Numbered from the stretch's first letter, positions 33,664-41,127 are shown. The stretch: 64,000 bases of DNA from Synechococcus sp. CS-1331 (GCA_025127975.1 JAHLYQ010000018.1:62001-126000); one strand, 5' to 3'. Numbers and translations: made by a program. The notes: generated from the letters alone by a model not told the origin.

Positions 33664-34917
33664 GTGTTGCGTCCCAGCGGACTGCTGATTCCCCTGCTCA
33701 GGGTCCTGTTGGTGTTGGGAGCCGGAGGATTCACCCCGGCCGTCCAGGCCGAGTCCGATCCCCCCAGCCTCAACCGGCTGTTGAATGTTCCTGGCTGGAT
33801 CGACCTAAACCTCAACCTGCAGGCCCAGCCCCTGGCCAACCCGAGCGGCGGAACCGAGCAGAGCGCCAGCTGGATGCAGCAGCTCACCCTGGGGGCAGCG
33901 TTCAGCAGTGGCCTGGCCAAGCCCGCCGACCAGTGGCACGAAGGCGACCACTGGCGGGCCAACCTGAAATTGATGCTGTTCAGCGGTGATCCCCAGCTCA
34001 ACGAAGCGATCGGAGCCGCCTATCCCCTCCAAAACGCGGCCCATCCGACTGGCCTGTGGCTCACGGAGGCGACCATTGAGCGCCGGGCCGGCTCGGGGGA
34101 ACTGGCGCTGAAAGCTGGGGTGTTCTCCCTCAATCCGGGCTTTGTGAGGACGCCGGTGCTCGATCAATACGTGCACTCCGCCCTCAATGACACCCTCAAC
34201 TCCGAAATCGATGGCGTGCCGATCAACCCCTACGTGGCCCCAGGGCTGCAGCTGAGCTGGACCCCCGGTCCCCAGGGTCGCTATGGCGAATGGCGCTATG
34301 GCGCCTTTTGGCTCGATTCCCAAGTCGCCCTGGCGGGCCTGTTCGGGGTCAATCCCGACCTGAGCTCAAGCGAGGGCAGCCTTCACCTTCTGCAGTGGAC
34401 CTTCACCCAGCTGCCCGGAGCCAGCGCCCTGGCGGCACCGATCCGGCGGCAGGGTCAGACCATCTCCCGCCAGCTTCCTTCCCCCCAGGTTCAGCTGGGC
34501 GGGATCTATTTGACCAAGGACAGCTCGGGCAAGTCCAATGGGTCCCTTTACGGCACGATCACGATGGCGTCCCCCCTGCCGCTGGGCCTCGACAACCGCT
34601 TCTGGCTCGGTGTCAAAACTGCGGTGAGCGGAGACACCAACCCCGTGCCCCTGTTTCTGGCTGGCGGCTGGCTGGGCCAGGGGCTGTTGCCCGGCCGCCC
34701 CCTAGATGTGCTGGCCCTGGGCTACGGCCGCAGCAGCTTCAACAGCCAGCTGAACCCAGGCCTGACAGCCGAAGCCGTGCTGGAGCTGAACTACAGCTTC
34801 AACCTGACTGCCAACTTGTCGCTGCAACCGGTGCTGCAGTGGGTGCTCAACCCGGGTGGATCGGGCCAGGTCGATGACATCGTGGCCGCCGGCCTGCAAC
34901 TACAGCTGCAGTTCTGA
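33664..34917 (+). CDS. OprB-like carbohydrate porin
   Basis: 417 residues from GTG 33664; the frame is open to TTG 33571, but the GTG gives a clean signal peptide (LLIPLLRVLLVLGAGG, cleavage near AVQAES). Mature part is a beta-barrel: short alternating strands (GWIDLNLNLQAQPLA, WRANLKLMLFSGDPQ, GELALKAGVFSLNPGFV, VLELNYSFNLTANLSLQP) ending in an aromatic C-terminal residue (LQLQLQF), as outer-membrane barrels do. GVNPDLSSSEGSLHLLQW and TKDSSGKSNGSLYGTITM are OprB-like. No SLH domain is seen, unlike the major cyanobacterial porins. Confidence 0.75.
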   Translation: MLRPSGLLIPLLRVLLVLGAGGFTPAVQAESDPPSLNRLLNVPGWIDLNLNLQAQPLANPSGGTEQSASWMQQLTLGAAFSSGLAKPADQWHEGDHWRANLKLMLFSGDPQLNEAIGAAYPLQNAAHPTGLWLTEATIERRAGSGELALKAGVFSLNPGFVRTPVLDQYVHSALNDTLNSEIDGVPINPYVAPGLQLSWTPGPQGRYGEWRYGAFWLDSQVALAGLFGVNPDLSSSEGSLHLLQWTFTQLPGASALAAPIRRQGQTISRQLPSPQVQLGGIYLTKDSSGKSNGSLYGTITMASPLPLGLDNRFWLGVKTAVSGDTNPVPLFLAGGWLGQGLLPGRPLDVLALGYGRSSFNSQLNPGLTAEAVLELNYSFNLTANLSLQPVLQWVLNPGGSGQVDDIVAAGLQLQLQF

Positions 34918-34932
34918 ATCAGTCCGTGTGAA

Positions 34933-35736
34933 TTAGTCCATCAGCAACCGATAGGCCGCCTCCAGCCGGTGAAAGGCCTGGGGATCGCCGCCCAGATCGG
35001 GGTGGTGGGCCTTGGCCAAGCGCCGATAGGCCCGCTTCACCATCTGCGGGCTCGCCCCGGCCTCTAGCCCCAGCTCCCGCAGGGCCTCGCCGCGGGGGTC
35101 TGGGGCCGAGCTCTGGGCCCAGCTCTGGGAGGAGTTCTGGGAGGTGGTCGGGCCCCGGGAGTGGTTTTCGGTGCGGGTGCCGCGGCGGCGCTGGCCGAGT
35201 TGGGCTTGGCGGCGCCCCAACTCCACCACCACCTGGAGCGGCGCTTCAGTGAGCCACTCCGGCGCCCGGGGGCCATAGAGGGCAAAGGCCGCCCGCACGG
35301 CCCAGCGGGCCCGACTGTGGGGACCCCGGAGCGCTTCGGCCAGTGCGGTGCCCAGGCCAGGGGAGCGGCGCTCGAGCTCCTGCTCCAGGCTGAGCGCCGG
35401 GTTCGACCAGTGGCGTCGCAGCTCCTCGACCACCCCCCGCAATCCGCCCGGTGGACCGATCCGCAGCGCTTGCCACTGGGGGTGGGCGGCCATCGCCTGA
35501 CCCCAGCGCTCCAGCTGATCTGGGCTGAGGCCATGGCCATAGGTCGGGCCACCCGTGGGGCCATCTGGGCCAGGCTGGGGGGCCCGCGCCGAAAGTTGCT
35601 CCAGCCGGCGGCGCAGGGTCTGCACTTCGCGGCGCAGGGCATCATTTTCGGCCAGCAGGGCATCGACGTTGCTGGTGACCGGCGGGCTGCCCGGCGCTGG
35701 CCGCCAGCGGCGGGGATCAAAGCCCATCCAGCCCAC
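34933..35736 (-). CDS. J-domain protein (DnaJ-like) with C-terminal J domain
   Basis: 267 residues. The J domain lies at the very C-terminus: LRELGLEAGASPQMVKRAYR, then LAKAHHPDLGGDPQAFHRLE with the HPD tripeptide that stimulates DnaK ATPase. The N-terminal part has a coiled coil (LLAENDALRREVQTLRRRLE) and a helical domain (LSPDQLERWGQAMAAHPQWQ). The architecture differs from DnaJ proper (J first) and is a cyanobacterial type III J-protein; the client is unknown. Overlaps the upstream gene by 20 bases. Confidence 0.85.
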   Translation of the reverse strand: MGWMGFDPRRWRPAPGSPPVTSNVDALLAENDALRREVQTLRRRLEQLSARAPQPGPDGPTGGPTYGHGLSPDQLERWGQAMAAHPQWQALRIGPPGGLRGVVEELRRHWSNPALSLEQELERRSPGLGTALAEALRGPHSRARWAVRAAFALYGPRAPEWLTEAPLQVVVELGRRQAQLGQRRRGTRTENHSRGPTTSQNSSQSWAQSSAPDPRGEALRELGLEAGASPQMVKRAYRRLAKAHHPDLGGDPQAFHRLEAAYRLLMD

Positions 35737-36268
35737 CCAGGCGGCGGACGCTGCGCCGCAGCACCTCGGCGCAGTCCGCCCGCATCAACAGGCCCGAGCC
35801 ACCCCAGAGCAAGCGGGGAGCCAGATCGGCGGGCCCCGCAGCGAGCTCCCGCAGGGGCCCAAAGCCCAGGGCGCGGAAATAGCGCACCAGGCGGCGGTGC
35901 TGGACGTCGCTGTCGCGGATCGCCAGGATCGTGGCCTGGCGGCAGGGGGTGGCTTCCAGGGCCCAGGCAAAGGTGGCCGCCCAGATCAGCGGACCCAAAG
36001 CTGCCGTGTCGTCCCCAGCCTGCACCCGCATCGTGTCGAGCCGCAGGCCCCTTGTGCTCGGCAGGGCCCAGCCCTTGAGCTCGCCCAGCAGCAGCAGCCT
36101 CTCCCCATCCCGCCGCGCCACCCCTACCCGCAGCCCCCAGGCCAGCCCCGCCGGCCGGCTCACCTGCAGGCGCAGCAACAGGCCCCGGGTACTGGCCTCC
36201 TGCTCCAGCTGCTCCAGGCTGGGGTTGGGGCAGGTAGGTGCCTCGGGGGAAGAGCTGGACATCCACAA
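35717..36268 (-). CDS. Conserved unknown, possibly GNAT-related
   Basis: 183 residues, no signal peptide. LLRLQVSRPAGLAWGLRVGV and LLLLGELKGWALPSTRGLRL are beta-rich. The later ILAIRDSDVQHRRLVRYFRA plus LGFGPLREL resembles the end of a GNAT acetyltransferase fold (the helix and strand after the cofactor site), but the acetyl-CoA loop is not clear. It is co-transcribed with the J-domain gene. Function unknown. Confidence 0.6.
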   Translation of the reverse strand: MWMSSSSPEAPTCPNPSLEQLEQEASTRGLLLRLQVSRPAGLAWGLRVGVARRDGERLLLLGELKGWALPSTRGLRLDTMRVQAGDDTAALGPLIWAATFAWALEATPCRQATILAIRDSDVQHRRLVRYFRALGFGPLRELAAGPADLAPRLLWGGSGLLMRADCAEVLRRSVRRLGGLDGL

Positions 36269-36393
36269 CCGCCTGGGCCAGGGCCAGTCTCAACCGTTGG
36301 CGGCCGCGCAATCCATGGCCTTTAAATCTCTGCCCGCACCCCAGGCGTGCGTAGCGGTATTAGCCGGGATGCATTGCGGGCCAGAATGGGGAA

Positions 36394-36750
36394 ATGGTCA
36401 TGGTTACCCCAGTTCCGCTCGTCACCCGTGAGGCGCTCCAAGCCTTCACGCAGGAGCTGGTGGAGCGGTTTGCCCCGGAGAAAGTAATCCTGTACTCCTT
36501 CGGAGAAGCCTTCGGCTACGGTTCCCATGCCCGCGGTGAGGGGCGCTGGGATTCAGATGCAGACATCCTCGTGGTAATGCCATTCCAGGGAAGGCATCTG
36601 GCTCAGATCCGCGCAATTCGAAAGTCTTGCCATGCGGGCTTCCCCCTCGACCTGCTGGTGCGGCGGCCCGATGAGATCGCCGAGCGCTACTTGGGCGGGG
36701 ATCCGATCATCCGTGAAGCCCTCGATCACGGAACGGTTCTGCATGGCTGA
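36394..36750 (+). CDS. MNT-type nucleotidyltransferase (antitoxin-like)
   Basis: 118 residues; start ATG 36394 or 36400. The minimal nucleotidyltransferase signature is present: GSHARGEGRWDSDADILVVM (residues about 43-62) with the GS and paired acidic residues, and PLDLLVRRPDE as the third acidic site. Six residues (GEAFGY) are inserted between the usual FG and GS positions. MNT proteins neutralise HEPN toxins, some by AMPylation. The stop overlaps the start of a broken HEPN-like frame. It opens the accessory island. Confidence 0.75.
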   Translation: MVMVTPVPLVTREALQAFTQELVERFAPEKVILYSFGEAFGYGSHARGEGRWDSDADILVVMPFQGRHLAQIRAIRKSCHAGFPLDLLVRRPDEIAERYLGGDPIIREALDHGTVLHG

Positions 36751-36898
36751 AGCCTGGAGTGCAGTGCCTGAGTGGCTGTGCTGTTATTTCTGCTGCATTC
36801 ATCAGCCTGAGCTGACTCTCAAACCGAGTTCACCGCAGCTCTTCGCCATGGCCGAGGAGTTTGTGTGGTTCCGGTCCCTGGCTGCCGCACAGAAGTAG
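36743..36898 (+). pseudogene. Possible HEPN toxin remnant
   Basis: The frame from ATG 36743 overlaps the MNT stop exactly where a HEPN partner normally begins. The first residues, MAEAWSAVPEWL, resemble a HEPN N-terminus, but the expected long helices and the RxxxxH site are absent. The frame continues into unrelated residues and stops at 36898 after 51 codons. Likely a truncated or deleted HEPN gene, leaving the antitoxin alone. Weak evidence, resting mostly on position. Confidence 0.35.
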
Positions 36899-37178
36899 CT
36901 GCTCAGCTCTTCCTCAGGCTGGCTTCCAGCCGATCACCATGGATGGGCTAAGCGCTTGCGGGGATTGGTTGACTGGTTCTCGTTGGTGTTGTGTGTCCTG
37001 GCTGAGCCGCTATTGCCGGCCAGAATGAAGGCCTCACCCAATGCTTCCGGAAACGCTTCTCCATCCCACCGCCCTGAGGAGGCAGCAACGATCGCCGATC
37101 GGATCAACCAGAAGTGCCACCACAACTGGATTGAGGCGTTTCTGCGAAATAGTCTGTGGCTGCAGGTCGCGCTCCATT
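36899..37178. other. Gene-poor stretch in the accessory island
   Basis: 280 bases between the HEPN-like remnant and the integrase-like gene. Short frames occur on both strands but none has protein-like composition, a start site or a recognisable family. GC is visibly lower than in the core regions. I see nothing definable; it probably holds decayed DNA. Confidence 0.4.
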
Positions 37179-37631
37179 TCAGATCGGCCAGCCATCCTCA
37201 AGGAGGTCAACATCCGGGTCGTTGTATCTCTCAACAGCGCCAAGCCAGTCCGGGAGCTCTTCTTTGATCTGCTGCTTGAGCGAGGCGAACTCCTCGGGCT
37301 TGATCAGCTCTCGTTCGGCCATGAAGGCATAGAACTTCTTCAGGCTGGCGGCATTGGACTTGACTGTTGTCTTGTTGGACCACATGGCCTTGTGAATAAA
37401 CCAGTCGCCAAGAAACTCGCCGACATAACAAACCCCTTCGGCAGGCGTCAACGTGTCTGCGTAGAGAAGGAAGTGATTCAAATAAAAGTCCAGGTTGCTC
37501 AGATGGCTTCTGGCCGTCGCCGCTGCGAGACCCGCCTCCTCTAGCCATCTGCTGAATTCATCAAGAAGAGCCGCATTCTCCTTGCGTATTTGTTGACACT
37601 TGATCTCGTAATCAGAGTCATCGTCGAGCAT
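37179..37631 (-). CDS. Integrase core-binding (SAM-like) domain protein without catalytic domain
   Basis: 150 residues from ATG 37631 (alternative 37658). LLDEFSRWLEEAGLAAATAR, then SHLSNLDFYLNHFLLYADTL, TTVKSNAASLKKFYAFMAER and ELIKPEEFASL follow the pattern of the N-terminal core-binding domain of tyrosine recombinases. The catalytic domain (R-HxxR-Y) is missing and the reading frame closes cleanly with an acidic tail (YNDPDVDLLEDGWPI). Could be a truncated integrase or a free-standing DNA-binding protein. Codon use is less GC-biased than its neighbours, fitting transfer. Confidence 0.65.
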   Translation of the reverse strand: MLDDDSDYEIKCQQIRKENAALLDEFSRWLEEAGLAAATARSHLSNLDFYLNHFLLYADTLTPAEGVCYVGEFLGDWFIHKAMWSNKTTVKSNAASLKKFYAFMAERELIKPEEFASLKQQIKEELPDWLGAVERYNDPDVDLLEDGWPI

Positions 37632-37827
37632 CAGCCATCCCCCATGGGTGCTTGCCATTCAGATGCGGCTCGCATGGCGACGGGCCACGCTCCCATGTTG
37701 CCTGCAAGGCCTCTGTTGCTGAAGTGGGCACTGCAACAGCCTGTAAGCATGGCCCGGTGGCACCGCCTGGATGCCGGACCCCACAGCCCAGCGCACTGAA
37801 GTGCTGGCCAGCTATGGCTTCCGGAGT

Positions 37828-38118
37828 GGCGCCGTGCTCCTGCTGGAGTGCGACCTGCTGGTGGGCGATGTGGACCAGCTGCCCTCGGTGGGTCCCGGCC
37901 AGGTATGTCGGCACCATTGATGCCATCGACGCTGACGACAGCGAGCTGAGTGTGCTGTTCCGCAGCAGCGAGGCCGGTGGCAATGCCGCTGCAGTAGGGA
38001 GCCGGGCGGTGGTCTATGGCTGGGGGGAGCTCGATCACCTGGTGCCGGCCTACGCCTGCACGATCCACAAGAGCAAGGGCAGTGCTACCCCGCGGTGGTG
38101 ATTCCGCATTGCCCTGCT
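37828..38118 (+). pseudogene. RecD2/TraA-type helicase remnant, internally deleted and frameshifted
   Basis: Three frames preserve pieces of an SF1B helicase in the right order. First AVLLLECDLLVGDVDQLPSV followed by GPGQV (37834-37905, motif III region). Then, in another frame, GTIDAIDADDSELSVLF followed by YGWGELDHLVPAYACTIHKS (to about 38080, the SH3-like and motif V/VI regions). Finally PAVVIPH in a third frame. The segment between GPGQV and GTIDAID, several hundred residues in intact relatives, is gone. The N-terminal helicase domain is absent too. Clearly dead. Confidence 0.75.
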
Positions 38119-38160
38119 GGGGGTCTTCTGATCCGCTGGGCACTGCTACGCCTGGGGGCA

Positions 38161-38190
38161 TTGAGACAGCAGGCGAAAGATGTCTACACT
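38161..38190 (+). promoter_or_regulatory. Possible promoter of vapB
   Basis: TTGAGA (38161-38166) and TACACT (38185-38190) are spaced 18 bases apart, close to sigma-70-type -35 and -10 boxes, and end 28 bases before the vapB ATG. Imperfect dyad TGTCTACAC / GTACACACA around the -10 could be a VapBC autoregulatory operator. Tentative. Confidence 0.3.
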
Positions 38191-38218
38191 GAGCCGTACA
38201 CACACCAGGACTGGTCCC

Positions 38219-38473
38219 ATGGATGTGCTGCCCAGCCGCGTGTTTATGAACGGCAACAGCCAGGCTGTGCGCATCCCCGCCGAGTTTCGCCTCAGCAGCG
38301 ATCGGGTGCAGATCAGCCGCACCCCAGAAGGCGATCTGCTCATTCACCCCTGTCCAAGCCAGCGGGGCCAGGCCCTGCTGCAGGCCCTCAGCAGCTTTGA
38401 TGCTGACTTTGTGGAGGCACTGGAGCAAGAGCAGCAAAACAAGCTGCCGGTGCAGGAACGGGAAGCCCTGTGA
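38219..38473 (+). CDS. vapB: VapB-type antitoxin (AbrB/SpoVT family)
   Basis: 84 residues from ATG 38219. A swapped-hairpin DNA-binding domain is visible: VFMNGNSQAVRIPAEFRL, then VQISRTPEGDLLIHP, followed by a toxin-binding tail (LLQALSSFDADFVEALEQEQ). It represses its own promoter and masks VapC in the family. Intact, although the following vapC gene is broken. The vapC start (GTG 38470) overlaps the vapB stop. Confidence 0.85.
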   Translation: MDVLPSRVFMNGNSQAVRIPAEFRLSSDRVQISRTPEGDLLIHPCPSQRGQALLQALSSFDADFVEALEQEQQNKLPVQEREAL

Positions 38474-38807
38474 TCTATCTGCTCGACACCAACATCCTCA
38501 TCTATCTGAGCAAGAACCGTCCGCCTCAGGTAGCCCAGCGCATCGATGCCCTCGGCGATGACGACTCCATTGCCATGTCGTTCATCACCTGAGCCGGCTG
38601 GTGCCGGTGCTCTATCCACAGGGACCGGGGATTTGCGCGCACTACGCCGTTCAGGCCACCGCCCTGAAGCGCCGTGCCACACCGATCTGCGCCAACGACC
38701 TCTGGATCGCCTGTCATGCGCTGGCCATCGGCGCCACCGTGGTGAGCCACAACGTCAGTGAATTCAGCCGGGTGGAGGGGCTGCAGCTGGTGGACTGGGC
38801 CGTCTGA
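38470..38807 (+). pseudogene. vapC: VapC PIN-domain toxin, internal deletion
   Basis: The beginning MIYLLDTNILIYLSKNRPPQ through DDSIAMSFIT is a normal VapC N-terminus with the first catalytic Asp, then a TGA. From 38586 another frame continues LSRLVPVLYPQGPGICAHYA, then RATPICANDLWIACHALAIG and ATVVSHNVSEFSRVEGLQLV to the normal C-terminus at 38807. About 30 residues, including the second catalytic acid, are missing at the junction near 38590, with a frame change. The RNase toxin cannot be made, so vapB is an orphan. Confidence 0.85.
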
Positions 38808-38933
38808 ATCGACCTGAGGTCGGGGCTGCCCCGGCTTGACGGCGCAGTCGTTCGCCAGCTCCTGCGGGTGCTTAGGTCTCAAGCCTGGGCGCAGGTGCTC
38901 TGAGCATCAGCCCGGTCTGGTTTCTGCCTCTAT

Positions 38934-39083
38934 TCACCTCCATGCCGCCAGCCGGCTCCACTTCTCCTCCAGCAGTGATGGGCTTCTTCTCTGACCGTCG
39001 CTCACCGCCGCTGAGCTGCTGCTCAACCGATCGGCCAGCACGATGTAGGGGGTGTCGGTATCCGGGAAGTAGCGGATTTTCAT
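38934..39083 (-). pseudogene. DUF2283-like protein, truncated
   Basis: 49 codons from ATG 39083. The first 30 residues, MKIRYFPDTDTPYIVLADRL and AVSDG, follow the DUF2283 pattern (MKIRYxPDTDxLYIxLxDR...). After that, where the family has a beta strand and a G-I-E-I motif, the sequence becomes basic (QRRSPSLLEEKWSRLAAWR) and stops, which suggests a frameshift or deletion. DUF2283 genes often sit beside toxin-antitoxin pairs, as here, 15 bases from hicA. Confidence 0.6.
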
Positions 39084-39098
39084 GGCGCTGGGGCTGTG

Positions 39099-39344
39099 TC
39101 AAAGAGCCTGGATGAAGGTGTCGCTGTCCACTCCGGCTTGCCGCAGAACGCTGGCGAGAGTGCCTACGGCCAGCTCCTGCCGGTGGAGAGTAACAACGCA
39201 GATCACGGCAGCTGAACTGCCCTCGGCATTTGTCGTGGTTCTACGAAGCACTAGGTGGCTCCCTTTCTGGCGCAGCTCTTCAAATCCCAAACGCTTCAGG
39301 GCCGCCACCACAGCAGCGGCAGGAAGACGCGGGAGCTTAGGCAA
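39099..39344 (-). CDS. hicA: HicA family mRNA interferase toxin
   Basis: 81 residues. HicA binds double-stranded RNA folds and cleaves mRNA using a conserved histidine. Seen: LPAAAVVAALKRLGFEELRQ, then KGSHLVLRR with the catalytic His in GSH, CVVTLHRQELAVGTLASVLR and the end AGVDSDTFIQ. This is full length. It overlaps the hicB stop by eight bases on the same strand, so the pair is coupled. Confidence 0.9.
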   Translation of the reverse strand: MPKLPRLPAAAVVAALKRLGFEELRQKGSHLVLRRTTTNAEGSSAAVICVVTLHRQELAVGTLASVLRQAGVDSDTFIQAL

Positions 39345-39555
39345 CGCTCACCTCAAAGGTAGTGAGCAGCCTGGGCACCAACGCCGGCTGGGGGCACTCC
39401 TCCAGGAACAACTCGGTGGCCTTCCGCAGGTTGGCCAGAGCTTCTTCCACTGAGTCGCCTTGGCTCACGGTGCCCACTTCCGGGCACTCGGCTACGTACA
39501 CATCCTCCTCGCGGTGAAGGATCGCCGTGAGTCGTTGGGCGGTGGCTGTGCTCAT
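39337..39555 (-). CDS. hicB: HicB family antitoxin
   Basis: 72 residues from ATG 39555. RLTAILHREEDVYVAECPEV, then GTVSQGDSVEEALANLRKAT and ELFLEECPQPALV give the degenerate RNase H-like HicB fold. It lacks the C-terminal DNA-binding domain, as is usual for the short HicB/UPF0150 type. Upstream residues in the same frame are not coding-like. It pairs with hicA immediately downstream. Confidence 0.9.
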   Translation of the reverse strand: MSTATAQRLTAILHREEDVYVAECPEVGTVSQGDSVEEALANLRKATELFLEECPQPALVPRLLTTFEVSVA

Positions 39556-39701
39556 CGGCGTTGAGCGGGATGCCTCCAATCTGGGGCTTCTGCTCAGAAC
39601 CAGCCAGCAGCGATGCGAAAAGGGGTGGCAGGTCGCCACCGGAACGCAAGGCGTGCGACAAGGAGCGCAACCATTCCGCATGGCAGAACTATGCTGGGTT
39701 G

Positions 39702-39980
39702 ATGATTCGCTCGTTCCGATGTCCAGACACCGAGCGATTGGCCCAGGGCTGGGCAGTGCCACGGTTCCAGTCATTCGAGCGAGTGGCCCGCCGCAAGCTC
39801 AGGCAACTGGAGATTGCTGGCTGCCTCGACGACCTGCGGGTCCCCCCAGGCAACCGGCTGGAAGCCCTGCGAGGTGATCGAGCACCTCAGCACAGCATCC
39901 GGATCAACGACCAGTTCCGCCTGTGCTTTCTCTGGTCGGCCGCTGGCCCTGAAGCCGTTGAAATCGTTGACTACCACTGA
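39702..39980 (+). CDS. higB: HigB/RelE family toxin
   Basis: 92 residues from ATG 39702. MIRSFRCPDTERLAQG, then FERVARRKLRQLEIAGCLDD, LRVPPGNRLEALRGDRAPQH and SIRINDQFRLCFLW are the classic HigB (RelE-fold) order, with the basic catalytic residues and the R-W end of the sheet. It is a ribosome-dependent mRNA endonuclease in the family. Its stop overlaps the start of higA by one base. Confidence 0.92.
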   Translation: MIRSFRCPDTERLAQGWAVPRFQSFERVARRKLRQLEIAGCLDDLRVPPGNRLEALRGDRAPQHSIRINDQFRLCFLWSAAGPEAVEIVDYH

Positions 39981-40288
39981 TGAACTTTATGGACCGCCTC
40001 AAACCCATTACCCCTGGCGAGCTGCTCGATCAGGAGTTTCTGCAGCCCCTTTTCGTGAGTCAGTACCGCCTGGCCAAGGCGATCGATGTGTCTGCTTCTC
40101 GCATCAGCGAGATCGTTGCGGGTCGGCGCGCCATCAGCGCCGACACGGATCTGCGTCTCTGCCGTTTTTTGGGCTTGAGCCCTGGCTACTGGCTGCGCGC
40201 CCAGGCCGCCCATGACACCGAGGTGGCCAGCGCTGAGCTGGCCGAAGAGATTGAGCGGATCGAGCCACTGGTGGCTGCACAGCCGTAG
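39980..40288 (+). CDS. higA: HigA family antitoxin, XRE-type
   Basis: 102 residues from ATG 39980. MDRLKPITPGELLDQEFLQP leads to the helix-turn-helix QYRLAKAIDVSASRISEIVA and GRRAISADTDLRLCRFLGLS, then PGYWLRAQAAHDTEVASAEL. This is the HigA addiction-module signature. It binds HigB and the operon promoter in the family. Start ATG overlaps the higB stop; the module looks intact. Confidence 0.92.
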   Translation: MNFMDRLKPITPGELLDQEFLQPLFVSQYRLAKAIDVSASRISEIVAGRRAISADTDLRLCRFLGLSPGYWLRAQAAHDTEVASAELAEEIERIEPLVAAQP

Positions 40289-40531
40289 CCGGTTGTGGCT
40301 CAGCAGTCCCAAACCCCCAGCCGATCTTCCCTCAGGGCCCGCTAAGCCTTGTGTTGGAGCACCTGCCCCTGGCCGTAGCGGAACGCTTCCGCAAAGCGAT
40401 TGCTATTGCCTCCGTCATTGCCCGCCGCTGAATCCAGAGCTGGAGGCGCTGCTGCCCCTCTTAGGGCTGGGGGCCCCTTTTTCTCAGGCATGGGCTGCCG
40501 GCAGCAGAGTGGCTTAACGGATTCCACCACC
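40289..40531. other. Stretch without a recognisable gene between higBA and the hicBA relic
   Basis: 243 bases. A short frame from GTG 40351 reads MLEHLPLAVAERFRKAIAIA and stops after 26 codons. It looks protein-like but matches nothing I recognise, and could be a fragment. The rest shows no start site or conserved motif. Confidence 0.35.
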
Positions 40532-40620
40532 ATGCACACGTTTTTAGAGGTGATTGCGATGCTCTTGGAGGTCGGCCCGGTGTCAACTACGTAGGCGCCC
40601 GCCTACCTAATTGTCGCCGC
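40532..40620 (+). pseudogene. HicB C-terminal remnant
   Basis: The frame from 40532 reads TFLEVIAMLLEVGPVSTT and stops. LxEVIAMLLExG is the last helix of long-known HicB/UPF0150 proteins. In the next frame NYVGARL follows, corresponding to the usual terminal strand (x-YVG-x). It lies just upstream of a hicA fragment in the same orientation, in the normal hicB-hicA order, and has lost its N-terminal half. Confidence 0.5.
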
Positions 40621-40648
40621 GCATGGAGGTCGGCGAACCGGCTTGAGC

Positions 40649-40743
40649 GTGGGGTCAACGCCTGTTCTCAAGCCATCGGAGGTAGCCGACATCCTTAGGA
40701 AGCTGGGCTTTGAGCTGGTCCGCCAGCGTGGCTCCCACCAGCA
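40649..40743 (+). pseudogene. HicA N-terminal remnant
   Basis: From GTG 40649 the frame reads MGSTPVLKPSEVADILRKLG then FELVRQRGSHQQ, an excellent HicA N-terminal half including the catalytic GSH. After position 40743 the similarity ends abruptly and the frame continues into unrelated sequence. The missing C-terminal half is found on the opposite strand immediately adjacent (40739-40795). Confidence 0.7.
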
Positions 40744-40795
40744 GATACTCGATGCCCGTAGCGATCTGGCGCAAGAGCGGCGGTGCGATGTCGCC
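40739..40795 (-). pseudogene. HicA C-terminal remnant in inverted orientation
   Basis: Read on the reverse strand, 40795 down to 40739 encodes GDIAPPLLRQIATGIEYLL. This corresponds to the terminal GRDIxPxLLRQIAxxI helix of HicA proteins. It directly abuts the HicA N-terminal remnant, which lies on the forward strand, so the relic seems to have been split by a short inversion with one breakpoint near 40740. Confidence 0.6.
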
Positions 40796-41127
40796 CCCCC
40801 CCCAGCTGTCACCGGCTTGCTCATCGCTGGCGCGGGACCGGCTCTGACAGGGCTGTATGCCGGTCTCGTTCTGCTCTTCCCACCGATCGCTGGAGACAGC
40901 CCGAGCCTGCGGGCACTGCCAAGCTTGAACACACTCATGGAGCGTGACAGCTTCTGAAGCACTCCCGAATTTCAGTGATTGGGGGTGGCGAGTGCTCAGC
41001 CCCCCCCTTCCTGACAAGGGAAGAGAGAGGTATTTCCGCCTTTCTGATATGGGGACAGAGGAGTGGAGATGCAACGAATATGGCACAGGTGGGTTCAGAT
41101 GTGCAGGTTTTGTCGCATCATGGGGGC

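Noticed and set aside
37041..37544. Forward-strand frame of 167 codons opposite the integrase-like gene
   Set aside because: Antisense shadow; the reverse strand holds the protein-like sequence.
38812..38834. GC-rich hairpins (GACCTGAGGTC and CGGGG-CTG-CCCCG) as a terminator after vapC
   Set aside because: No T run follows and such small GC hairpins are expected by chance here.
40351..40431. A short frame reading MLEHLPLAVAERFRKAIAIA as a separate gene
   Set aside because: Only 26 codons, no ribosome-binding site, and no family recognised; treated as a fragment.
40565..40634. Duplicate GGAGGTCGGC words as an insertion target duplication
   Set aside because: Only 10 bases long, no element between them; likely chance within the hicBA relic.
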